The position numbers and the translations under genes were made by a program. From Steroidobacteraceae bacterium (GTDB lineage Bacteria; Pseudomonadota; Gammaproteobacteria; Steroidobacterales; Steroidobacteraceae): DNA of 13,376 bases. The DNA is taken from positions 1 to 13,376 of the forward strand of contig JALRHE010000437.1 of NCBI GenBank assembly GCA_023253235.1. The letters are read 5' to 3'. Numbering within the stretch: position 1 is the first letter of the stretch; every line of letters starts with the position of its first letter. Below are positions 1 to 6,544 of this stretch, piece after piece. The notes beneath the pieces were generated by a model, which worked only from the letters and a program-made list of their open reading frames with translations, was not told the origin of the DNA and did not search any database.

Positions 1-330
1 TACCACCAGACCAACCAGTACACGTGGTCGGACGGGCGGCAGGAGATCCGTGAATTCAAAGGCTCGTTCCGCGACGGCAAACTCTGGTTCGACAGTGAAC
101 TGATCGAGGGTTGGGCGGCAGAGGAGCCGCTCGATCAACACCGACGAACGCTACTGCTCTATTGGGTCCGACGCGGCGAGCCGGACACCTATCTCTACGA
201 AATGATCCAAGTCGACGACGCGTGCCGCCAACGTACCCGCGTTTGGCAGTGGATACGTGGCGGCGCGACGCGCATGCGCACCCTCATCGATGAGGTGAAG
301 GTCGCCGACGACTGGCGAACCGTCGCTTAA
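1..330 (+). CDS. C-terminal part of an unrecognised protein (5' end outside window)
   Basis: Reading frame 1 is open from the first base to TAA at 328-330, giving 109 residues of a truncated protein. The start lies outside the window, so any internal ATG start is artificial. The visible part begins with a beta-rich, aromatic and charged stretch (YTWSDGRQEIREF, then GKLWFD and a Trp-containing strand), followed by the hydrophobic strand LLLYWVRRGEPDTYLYEMIQ and a short basic end. This strand pattern resembles lipocalin-like or DUF3598-like beta-barrel proteins, but the likeness is from memory and weak. The stop codon shares the bases TTAA with the stop of the convergent cupin gene, and a hairpin plus T-tract follows directly. 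No function is assigned. Confidence 0.75.
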   Translation, partial: YHQTNQYTWSDGRQEIREFKGSFRDGKLWFDSELIEGWAAEEPLDQHRRTLLLYWVRRGEPDTYLYEMIQVDDACRQRTRVWQWIRGGATRMRTLIDEVKVADDWRTVA

Positions 331-347
331 CGGCGACGGCGCTTTTT
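320..347 (+). terminator. Rho-independent terminator of the 5'-truncated gene
   Basis: CCGTCGC at 320-326 pairs perfectly with GCGACGG at 333-339 around the 6-base loop TTAACG. A run of five T follows at 343-347. The hairpin straddles the TAA stop at 328-330. The same DNA encodes the Lys/Arg tail of the convergent cupin protein on the other strand. The short stem and the three-base gap before the T-run make it a moderate-strength call. Confidence 0.6.
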
Positions 348-1280
348 CTTCTTGTGACCGTGATCGACACGCCCATCACCATGGTGGTGCGGCGTGTCGC
401 CGTGGGCATGGCCGTGATCGTAGTCGAAGTCGATCGGATGGTTATGGCCATGCGTGTTGACCCACTTGTAGAGCTCCGGATTGCGATGCAGCAAGCGGCT
501 GGCAGCGCGTTCCTGGTTCTCTTCCGGGGTTGTCCACGGATTGAAATGGAAGTGGTTGTATAGCTGCGAGTCGGTACGACCGATGGCGAGCGTGCCGAGC
601 TTGCAACCGAAGGCGCCGTGATTGATGTACGGCGGACGCCAGAAGTAGCCGCCGGTCGGCAGGTCACCGAACTGCATCATCCACGACGTGCCCCAGATGT
701 GATACGCCTCTTCGACGCAGTCGTGGTAGGAGATGTTGTCCTGCCAGAAGTTCGGCGTCATGCAATAGAGGAAGGTGAACGCATGCGTGCGTTGGTCGAA
801 ACGCAGCACCTTGACGAGACATCCGGGCGCCGTCGCCGGGAAGAAGTTCGTTGAGGTCCACTGCATGTTCTCGTAAGCGTTGACCGCCGCGAAGCGATCA
901 CGCTCGGCGCGCGGATGGTCGCTATCCGATTCGACGAATGACGGCTCACCGTGGTTGTAGAACAGCAAACCGGTCGCACCGCGCGGCGACGTCAGCGCTT
1001 CGATCGCGACACCGGCGGGAACGAACAGGTAGCTGCCGGGTCCGTGGACTTTTTCACCGACGGTGATTGAGCCCGTCATGATGAAGAGCTCGTACTCGGT
1101 GTAGCTCATGCCCGGCGGCTGCTTGTAGCCGGGCTCGAACAACACCGTCATGGAGCAAGCTCCATTGTCGGTGTCGATCGACAGCATCTTGTACTGCATG
1201 CCCTTCGGGAAACCCGGCAGGGTCATTTTCTTGAAGGGAACGTCGCGGTCGACAAACGGTTCGATATGCGGGCGTGCCAT
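327..1280 (-). CDS. Bicupin-like protein with His-rich and Lys/Arg-rich C-terminal tail
   Basis: The 317-residue protein starts at ATG 1278-1280, preceded by GGAGG about eight bases upstream. Two cupin-like beta segments can be seen. The first covers about residues 35-110, with MSYTEYELFIMTGSITVG followed by YLFVPAGVAIEAL. The second covers about 165-245, with HDCVEEAYHIWGTSW and later YINHGAF. The first lacks the classical His-x-His ligands; the second has His, Glu and His candidates for a metal site. Residues 277-309 hold 11 histidines alternating with Gly, Asp and Asn, and the protein ends KKKKRRRR. No signal peptide is visible, so it is probably cytoplasmic. It may be an enzyme of small-molecule breakdown, but the reaction is unknown. 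It lies 23 bases after the 84-residue gene, probably in one transcript. Its last codons double as the terminator of the convergent gene. Confidence 0.85.
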   Translation of the reverse strand: MARPHIEPFVDRDVPFKKMTLPGFPKGMQYKMLSIDTDNGACSMTVLFEPGYKQPPGMSYTEYELFIMTGSITVGEKVHGPGSYLFVPAGVAIEALTSPRGATGLLFYNHGEPSFVESDSDHPRAERDRFAAVNAYENMQWTSTNFFPATAPGCLVKVLRFDQRTHAFTFLYCMTPNFWQDNISYHDCVEEAYHIWGTSWMMQFGDLPTGGYFWRPPYINHGAFGCKLGTLAIGRTDSQLYNHFHFNPWTTPEENQERAASRLLHRNPELYKWVNTHGHNHPIDFDYDHGHAHGDTPHHHGDGRVDHGHKKKKRRRR

Positions 1281-1303
1281 GGTTCAATCCTCCGCGGCGC
1301 TGA

Positions 1304-1558
1304 TCAGAATACGACTCGGAACTTGCGTTTCGGCTTCACCGGAATCTCTTCCGGGCGAACCTTACGCATTTGGTCCCAATGAACATGGGTACCGCGCGTC
1401 TGGATTCGCTGCAGGAACTCCGCCACCCACTTGTCACGCTTCGGCGCGAGGGCATCCTGCTCGGCGACGATTTTCTTGTAGCGCTTCTTTTGCTCTACGA
1501 GCTCTTTCTTCAGCCACGCTTCGACTTCGCGGCTGCGCTTATGGGGAATGGCTTTCAT
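1304..1558 (-). CDS. Small basic, charged protein of unknown function (84 aa)
   Basis: The frame can be opened upstream to 1624, but the start is placed at ATG 1556-1558 because GAGGAG stands six bases before it and the upstream residues look non-coding. The product is 84 residues. It is strongly basic and helical in its first half (SREVEAWLKKELVEQKKRYKKIVAEQ), which suggests an amphipathic helix or short coiled coil, and ends with a Lys/Arg-rich PVKPKRKFRVVF tail. There are no Cys residues, membrane segments or signal peptide. I do not recognise a family. It sits between the YfcG-like gene (88 bases upstream) and the cupin gene (23 bases downstream) on the same strand, so it is probably co-transcribed with the cupin. 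It could be an accessory or nucleic-acid-contacting protein, but that is only suggested by its charge. Confidence 0.7.
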   Translation of the reverse strand: MKAIPHKRSREVEAWLKKELVEQKKRYKKIVAEQDALAPKRDKWVAEFLQRIQTRGTHVHWDQMRKVRPEEIPVKPKRKFRVVF

Positions 1559-1574
1559 GCTGCTCCTCGCGTTC

Positions 1575-1590
1575 GGGTCGGTTTCGACCC
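1575..1590 (-). other. Leader hairpin upstream of the 84-aa gene
   Basis: On the minus strand GGGTCG and CGACCC pair perfectly over a 4-base loop, just upstream of the GAGGAG ribosome-binding site. The gap 1559-1646 between the two genes has no clear promoter hexamers. The hairpin may stabilise the RNA 5' end or weakly insulate the small gene from the YfcG-like gene. There is no T-run, so it is not a standard terminator. Confidence 0.3.
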
Positions 1591-1646
1591 CTATTCCACC
1601 GGATATTAACCCCGAGGCGGGCAATTGGGGCTAGCGGCCCGGGTTC

Positions 1647-2366
1647 TCAGCGCGATCTGACCACTCTGCGAGCTTTACCCTGCGTCAGCTGGCTCTGCCC
1701 GAACAGCGCCTCGCGCGCTTTCTCGTCGGGGTTACCGATCTTCTCGCGTTGGTCGAGCAACGCCACACCACGCTGGACGGCTGGGCGCTGGCCGATCGCC
1801 TCGTACCAACGTGCCACGTTCGGGAACTCGGCCAAATCGATCTTGTGCAGCCAACGCACACGCACCCACGGCCAGGTGGCCATATCGGCGATCGAGTACC
1901 GCCCGGCCAGATACTCGACATCGGCCAAACGCCGATCCATAACGCCGTACAGGCGCAACGTCTCGTTGCGGTAGCGATCCATCGCATAGCGGATCTTGCG
2001 CGGTGCATAGCCGAGAAAATGCCCGCACTGCCCAAACATCGGCCCGACGTTCGCCACCTGGAACGTCAGCCACTGCAACACCTCATACCGGCCGCGCTTC
2101 GAACGCGGCATAAACTGACCAGTCTTCTCGGCCAGGTACTGCAGGATCGCGCCGGACTCGAACAACTTGATCGGCTCGCCCCCCGGTCCGTCGTGATCGA
2201 CGATCGCCGGGATCTTGTTGTTCGGATTGATCTTGAGAAAAGCCGGTCGAAACTGCTCGCCACGCAACATGTTGACTGGCTTGACGCGATATCGAAGCCC
2301 GCACTCCTCGAGCATGATCGGAATCTTGTGACCGTTCGGCGTCGGCCAGTAGTAAAGATCGATCAC
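1647..2366 (-). CDS. yfcG: YfcG-type glutathione transferase / disulfide-bond oxidoreductase
   Basis: The start is set at GTG 2364-2366, giving 239 residues that begin VIDLYYWPTPNGHKI, which matches E. coli YfcG from its first residues. AGGGGG lies about five bases upstream. A longer ATG start (2409-2411) would add 15 residues with no family support. The thioredoxin-like domain covers about 1-85, with Thr9 and Asn11 of the TPNG motif, the cis-proline in NNKIPAIVDH and the glutathione-binding Glu-Ser in LFESGAILQYL. An all-helical domain follows, with SIADMATWPW typical of this group. YfcG-type proteins bind two glutathione molecules and reduce disulfide bonds, with little classic transferase activity. 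The gene is divergent from the double VOC gene, with 52 bases between starts, and heads the group including the small protein and cupin. Confidence 0.88.
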   Translation of the reverse strand: MIDLYYWPTPNGHKIPIMLEECGLRYRVKPVNMLRGEQFRPAFLKINPNNKIPAIVDHDGPGGEPIKLFESGAILQYLAEKTGQFMPRSKRGRYEVLQWLTFQVANVGPMFGQCGHFLGYAPRKIRYAMDRYRNETLRLYGVMDRRLADVEYLAGRYSIADMATWPWVRVRWLHKIDLAEFPNVARWYEAIGQRPAVQRGVALLDQREKIGNPDEKAREALFGQSQLTQGKARRVVRSR

Positions 2367-2418
2367 GAAACCCCCTGAGCACTCGACATTCAGATCACGA
2401 GATTCGAACATACGGGAC

Positions 2419-3318
2419 ATGCTCAGCGCCATCCTCATCGTCACCTTGGTGGTGGCCGATTTAGATTCCACCCGCAGCGCGTACGTCGACTGGCTCGACT
2501 ACCGGATCGTCGCCGACGAGGTCGTCTCGAGCGAACTCGCTGCAAGCTGGGCAGCCCCTGCAGTCGCCGGCAGTCGTTCTGTCTTGTTGCAACCGGCCAG
2601 TGGCGCAACGATGTGGCTACGTCTGATCGAGCGTCCGCACGCCGCGGGCTACCGGGCGATGCACTCGACGGGTTGGACGGCCAATGAAATCCTCGTCGAG
2701 GATCCGGTCGATCTCGCCTTGCGCTTCAGCAAACCGGACTCGCCCTTCCGGGTGGTCGGCCCGCCTGCGCCACTCGGCTCGAACGGCAAAGTCATCGCGA
2801 TGCAAACCATCGGCCCGGCGGGCGAGCTCAACTATTTCACCCGTATTCCGCCCGAGGGCGGCACCTTCATCAAGACGCCGGCTGCCAGTCGAGTCGATCG
2901 AACCTTCATCGCCGTCGTGGGCGGGCGTTCCATGTCCTCGATGACCCGCTTTTATCGCGACACGCTCGGCATGTCGGTGCTCGATCCTTATCCATCGGCG
3001 GTTCAGGTCGTCAACGATTCGCGCGGGCTGTCGCCCGATTACCAAATGCAGTTGGCGGTGGTACCGATTTCACCCGCCTCGATTCTCGAGCTCGACGAAT
3101 ACCCGAGCGACACGGCCGATCGAATAGCACCGATAGGCGATTTACCGGCTGGGATGGCGATGGTGAGCTTCGTCGTCGATTCACTCGACTCGAACAAACT
3201 CGCCTGGCGCGCACCACCGAGCGCGCGTCGCGAACCGCCGTACGCGGGACGTCGCGCCGGCGTCGTGGTCGGCGCTGCCGGTGAATGGATCGAGTTGATC
3301 GAGCGCGAGCCGCGTTAA
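2419..3318 (+). CDS. Two-domain VOC (glyoxalase/dioxygenase-fold) protein
   Basis: The product is 299 residues with two tandem VOC modules. The first covers about residues 1-130 and starts with a typical VOC strand (AILIVTLVVADLDSTRSAYVDWLDYRIV). The second covers about 155-298 (FIAVVGGRSMSSMTRFYRDTLGMSVLD, later PAGMAMVSFVVDSLD and a final GEWIELIE strand). VOC proteins include glyoxalase I, extradiol dioxygenases and many binding or isomerase proteins. The first-strand position that is usually a metal-binding His is not His in either module, so a conventional metal site is doubtful. The ATG at 2419 fits the domain start, though no strong ribosome-binding site precedes it. It is divergent from the YfcG-like gene and convergent with the DUF3108-like gene; both 3' ends fall in a palindrome. 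The substrate is unknown. Confidence 0.82.
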   Translation: MLSAILIVTLVVADLDSTRSAYVDWLDYRIVADEVVSSELAASWAAPAVAGSRSVLLQPASGATMWLRLIERPHAAGYRAMHSTGWTANEILVEDPVDLALRFSKPDSPFRVVGPPAPLGSNGKVIAMQTIGPAGELNYFTRIPPEGGTFIKTPAASRVDRTFIAVVGGRSMSSMTRFYRDTLGMSVLDPYPSAVQVVNDSRGLSPDYQMQLAVVPISPASILELDEYPSDTADRIAPIGDLPAGMAMVSFVVDSLDSNKLAWRAPPSARREPPYAGRRAGVVVGAAGEWIELIEREPR

Positions 3319-3327
3319 CGCGGCTCG
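3306..3327. terminator. Perfect palindrome at the convergent stop codons, candidate bidirectional hairpin
   Basis: CGAGCCGCG at 3306-3314 and its exact complement at 3319-3327 flank TTAA at 3315-3318. That TTAA carries the stop codon of the VOC gene on plus and of the DUF3108-like gene on minus. The RNA from either strand would form a 9-bp GC-rich stem with a TTAA loop. No T-run follows on either side, so it is not a textbook intrinsic terminator. It could mark RNA 3' ends or block read-through into the opposing gene. Confidence 0.45.
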
Positions 3328-4064
3328 AACACCTGGTATTCGGTGAGCTCGTAACGGGTCTGCATGTAGCCCGTCACGTAGGCGAGCAGGCAAATGCGCT
3401 CATCCGGCGTACACCACAGATCGTACGGAGGATGCTTGCCGGGCTCATTGCTCGTGGCATCGCCCTCGCTCGTCTCGATGATGCGGTAATGCAGCGCATC
3501 GAACGTGCCCGCTGCGACGGTGATGCGATCTGGACCCACGTACTGCAATCGCACGCCCAAAGGATGACGCATGATCATCGGCCCAGTGGCACCGCGATGA
3601 TCGAGTGAACAGAGCAACACGTTCGTAAAAAGCCCGATGCCCGGACCGCGTGTGATGTCGAAGATGCTCATCAACCAGGCATCGGCCTGAATCGGGTGGG
3701 TACCAAACGCATCCAACTTGCCCTGCAACGGATAGCGCTGCGAAATGCGGCCCTCCGCCACCGTGTAACCCTCGCACTCGGCCTCGGTCTCGGTGAAACG
3801 AAACCAACTCGAGCCAACGAAGCGATCACCGACGGATAAACGCACGAAGCAGTCCTCCGGACGCCAATCGCGGTCGAGACTGAGTGTCACGTCACGCATC
3901 ACGTTCGGGGCATCATCGATCTCGGTGTAGGCCCGGATGGTACGTCGACCATCGCCATGAACGGTGATGGTGAAATCCTCACGTCCGCGCTCCACGCCCT
4001 TGCGACCTTCTTTATCGCTCGTGTAGTGCAGTTTGCCTTTGATGCGACGATGCGGAATCGGCAT
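3315..4064 (-). CDS. DUF3108-like beta-rich protein of unknown function
   Basis: The chosen start is ATG 4062-4064 (249 residues), because GGAG lies eight bases upstream. A GTG at 4071-4073, overlapping the previous gene's TGA as GTGA, would add three residues. The protein is beta-rich with no signal peptide or membrane segment. Residues 181-195 (ITVAAGTFDALHYRI) and 214-222 (YDLWCTPDE) match the layout of DUF3108-type proteins, in which an 'agtF.a..y' strand is followed by a 'lW...d' strand; that resemblance is from memory. It is the last gene of the opp operon, directly after the GST-fold gene. The role is unknown; a lipid- or ligand-binding barrel is possible. It ends in the palindrome shared with the VOC gene, and both proteins finish with Glu-Pro-Arg. 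Confidence 0.75.
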   Translation of the reverse strand: MPIPHRRIKGKLHYTSDKEGRKGVERGREDFTITVHGDGRRTIRAYTEIDDAPNVMRDVTLSLDRDWRPEDCFVRLSVGDRFVGSSWFRFTETEAECEGYTVAEGRISQRYPLQGKLDAFGTHPIQADAWLMSIFDITRGPGIGLFTNVLLCSLDHRGATGPMIMRHPLGVRLQYVGPDRITVAAGTFDALHYRIIETSEGDATSNEPGKHPPYDLWCTPDERICLLAYVTGYMQTRYELTEYQVFEPR

Positions 4065-4069
4065 AGCGT

Positions 4070-4705
4070 TCACTCCAAACGAATCAACGGTTCACGAAAC
4101 AGTTTTTTACGCGACATCGGCTTGTACCACGCGGTCAGTGCCGGTCGATCGATCAACGGGTCGAACTTGGCATCGAGACTCGGGACTGCCGCCGCTACTT
4201 GCGCCATCTTCAGGCGCAAAAACTGCACGGCTCCGACACCACGCATCTGACCGATATCGAGCTTACCGTAGCTCGGTGCGTCTTTTTCCATCTGATCGAG
4301 GATGGCGATGATCTTTCGCCAGCAACGATCGATGTAGGCTGCTCGCTGCTGATCCTGCGGCAGCCAAGACTCGATGATCAGCAATACGAAAGTATCGAAG
4401 AGCCCATCGGCCATCCAGGCTTGGCGCAGCGTCGTCCAACGCTGTGGCCCCTTCGAGGGATACAGCTTGCGTCGACGATGCAGTGAGTCGAGATATTCAT
4501 AGATGACGGGACCGCCGGCTAAGTATTCGCCGGAGTCGAGTAGCAACGTCGGTACCTTGCCGAGCGGATTGACGTTCGCGAGTGGCGTATCGACGTCGAA
4601 CGGCTTGGTCGCCACCGGCTCGATCTGATCGTGTAGCCCGGCGTAGTTGATCAATGCCTCGACTGTGTGGACGTAACCTTTGATCGGCGTGTAGAGCAGT
4701 TTCAT
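4070..4705 (-). CDS. GST-fold protein, YibF-like, with altered glutathione site
   Basis: This 211-residue protein starts at ATG 4703-4705, with AAGAGGT nine bases upstream and one base after the SDR stop. The N-terminal thioredoxin-like domain has the first strand MKLLYTP, the cis-proline strand NPLGKVPTLLLDSGEYL and GGPVIYEYLDSLH; an all-helical domain follows. The layout resembles E. coli YibF. Two usual glutathione features are missing. Where relatives read S-P-[FY]-V after the first strand, this protein reads Lys9-Gly10-Tyr11-Val12. The Asp/Glu-Ser pair that holds the gamma-glutamyl group is replaced by Gly64-Gly65. It may not use glutathione in the normal way. Its place in the operon after oppF and the SDR suggests a step in processing the imported compound. 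The fold call is firm; the activity is not. Confidence 0.83.
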   Translation of the reverse strand: MKLLYTPIKGYVHTVEALINYAGLHDQIEPVATKPFDVDTPLANVNPLGKVPTLLLDSGEYLAGGPVIYEYLDSLHRRRKLYPSKGPQRWTTLRQAWMADGLFDTFVLLIIESWLPQDQQRAAYIDRCWRKIIAILDQMEKDAPSYGKLDIGQMRGVGAVQFLRLKMAQVAAAVPSLDAKFDPLIDRPALTAWYKPMSRKKLFREPLIRLE

Positions 4706-4706
4706 A

Positions 4707-5567
4707 TCAATGTACCTCTTGACCGCCCGACACGTTCATCGCCTCGGCCGTGATGTATTCAGCCTCAGCCGAGCAAAGAAATGCGCACGCCTTGGCGGTA
4801 TCCTCGGCGAGGCCGACCCGCCCGAGTGGAATCCGCGAGCGCATCTCCGTCAGATATTCGTCGATCGTCTGGCCCCGCTGCTCGGCACGCAGCGCATTCT
4901 GCACACTGCCCAAACCCGTCGTGACATGGTTCGGACAAATCGCATTCACCGTGATCTTGTGCCGCCCGAGCTCCAAGGCCGCGCTACGCGTAAAGCCGAT
5001 CATGCCGTGCTTGGAGGCGGCATAGGCCGACAGATACATCGAGCCTGATTTGGCAGCCACGCTCGCGATATTGATGATGCGTCCGCCTCTGCCCTGCTCG
5101 ATCATCGCTTGCGCTGCATGTTTGCTGCAGAGAAAAGCGCCGGTGAGATTGACGCCGAGCACGAGATCCCAACGCTCGAGCGGCATCTCGGTGAAGGGCG
5201 CCATGAGATAACCGACCCCCGCGTTGTTCACCAAAATATCGAGACCACCGTAGGTCGACTTCGCGAAGGCGACGGCTTCCTGCACCTGCGCCTCGTTGCG
5301 AACATCGAGGAGGCAGGCCGAGGCCTCGCCGCCGGCTGCGCGTATCTGTGCGACGACCTCATCGAGCTCACTTCGCGTGCCGATACGATCAGGCGGCAGG
5401 TCTGCAGCCGGAACGCCGAGATCCGTCACGACGACCTTGGCACCCTCGCTCGCCAAGCGCTGACAAATCGCCTCGCCCAAACCCTTGCGTCTGCCAGCAC
5501 CCGTCACCAGCGCAACTTTGCCTTCCAATCGTTTCAATTCATGACTCCTAGGAGCGACCACCGTCAT
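4707..5567 (-). CDS. Short-chain dehydrogenase/reductase (SDR, FabG-like)
   Basis: The product is a classical SDR of 286 residues counted from ATG 5565-5567. It shows the cofactor motif TGAGRRKGLG at 22-31, NNAG at 114-117, Asn140, catalytic Ser169, and Tyr182 and Lys186 in YAASK. The C-terminal GGQEVH end is usual. Asp49 after the second strand favours NAD over NADP (inference). SDRs of this type oxidise or reduce alcohol/ketone groups. The ATG overlaps the oppF stop as ATGA, which implies coupled translation. A TTG at 5535-5537, seven bases after a strong AGGAG, would give a 276-residue protein starting just before LEGKVALVTG, so the start is uncertain. Linkage to the importer suggests that it acts on the imported substrate; the substrate is unknown. 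Confidence 0.9.
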   Translation of the reverse strand: MTVVAPRSHELKRLEGKVALVTGAGRRKGLGEAICQRLASEGAKVVVTDLGVPAADLPPDRIGTRSELDEVVAQIRAAGGEASACLLDVRNEAQVQEAVAFAKSTYGGLDILVNNAGVGYLMAPFTEMPLERWDLVLGVNLTGAFLCSKHAAQAMIEQGRGGRIINIASVAAKSGSMYLSAYAASKHGMIGFTRSAALELGRHKITVNAICPNHVTTGLGSVQNALRAEQRGQTIDEYLTEMRSRIPLGRVGLAEDTAKACAFLCSAEAEYITAEAMNVSGGQEVH

Positions 5568-6544
5568 TTCTCTCGCCAACGCCAACAGGCGACCTGATGC
5601 GCCTTACTCACTTCGTCGAACGTCGGAGCTGTCGCGGCGCACTGCGGCTCCGCCATCGGACAGCGCGTGCGGAACACGCATCCTGAGGGCGGCGACAACG
5701 GCGAAGGCAACTCTCCCCCGAGCGCCGTGCCGAGTCGTAGCGGCTGCACGGCAGGATCGGGAATCGGAACCGCCGCGAGCAAACCGCGGGTGTATGGATG
5801 GCGCGGATCGGAATACAGCATCTCCGTCGGCGCGAGTTCCATCGGCTTACCGAGATAGAGTACGAGCACCCGCTCGCACAACTTGCGCACGACCGCGAGG
5901 TTGTGACTGACGAACAGAATGCTCATCCCGAAATCGCGCTTGAGATCCTGCAGCAAGTTGACGATCTGCGCCTGAATCGAGACGTCTAGTGCGCTGACGG
6001 GTTCGTCACAGACCAACAATTTCGGTCGCAGTACCATCGCTCGCGCGATACCGATGCGCTGGCACTGCCCACCACTGAATTCGTGCGGATAGCGATTGAT
6101 CACATCGGGCGATAAACCCACCCGACGCAAAATATCGGCCACGCGCTCGCGACGCTCTGCTCTTGAGAGCTTAGGTGCATGCACCCGCAACGGCTCGGCG
6201 ACGATCTCACCCACCGTCATGCGCGGATCGAGACTCGCGAGCGGATCCTGAAAGACGATTTGCAGGTCACGACGGAGCGGCCGAACCTGACGATTGGACC
6301 ACCCTTCGATGGACTGACCCATCCAGACGATTTGCCCTGCAGTGCTCGGCACCAAGCGCAGAATCGCGCGCGCTAGCGTGGACTTACCACATCCTGACTC
6401 ACCGACGATCCCGAGCGCCTCGCCGGCTTGGAGATCGAAATCGACACCATCGACGGCACGCAGTTGAGCCGGCTTACCAAACAGCGCAGTGCCCACCGGG
6501 AACCACACCCGCAGATTACGGATGCGCAGCAAAGGTTCAGTCAT
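5564..6544 (-). CDS. oppF: Oligopeptide ABC importer ATP-binding protein OppF
   Basis: ATG 6542-6544 overlaps the oppD stop by eight bases and gives 326 residues starting [16 protein letters not shown], the normal OppF beginning. An upstream extension to 6598 lies within oppD and has no family support. Motifs in order are Walker A GESGCGKST (48-56), Q-loop Gln99, signature FSGGQ (156-160), Walker B LLVCDEP (176-182) and switch His214. The C-terminal oligopeptide-transporter region carries Cys289, Cys295, Cys302 and Cys320. In solved relatives of this importer family, four such cysteines bind a 4Fe-4S cluster. The protein would form a heterodimer with OppD on the inner face of the membrane and power OppB/OppC. 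Substrate specificity cannot be read from the ATPase. Confidence 0.94.
   Translation of the reverse strand: MTEPLLRIRNLRVWFPVGTALFGKPAQLRAVDGVDFDLQAGEALGIVGESGCGKSTLARAILRLVPSTAGQIVWMGQSIEGWSNRQVRPLRRDLQIVFQDPLASLDPRMTVGEIVAEPLRVHAPKLSRAERRERVADILRRVGLSPDVINRYPHEFSGGQCQRIGIARAMVLRPKLLVCDEPVSALDVSIQAQIVNLLQDLKRDFGMSILFVSHNLAVVRKLCERVLVLYLGKPMELAPTEMLYSDPRHPYTRGLLAAVPIPDPAVQPLRLGTALGGELPSPLSPPSGCVFRTRCPMAEPQCAATAPTFDEVSKAHQVACWRWREK

Noticed and set aside
365..399. Imperfect hairpin (CGACACGC and GCGTGTCG around CACCATGGTG)
   Set aside because: It lies within the His-rich coding stretch of the cupin, where CAC/CAT codons naturally create complementary runs; the arms and inner palindrome are not concentric.
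1150..1974. Plus-strand open frame of 274 codons across three minus-strand genes
   Set aside because: It crosses gene boundaries and intergenic DNA and its translation has no domain pattern.
2367..2471. Longer N-terminus for the YfcG-like protein
   Set aside because: It would overlap the VOC gene start; the YfcG family begins exactly at the GTG chosen, which has a ribosome-binding site.
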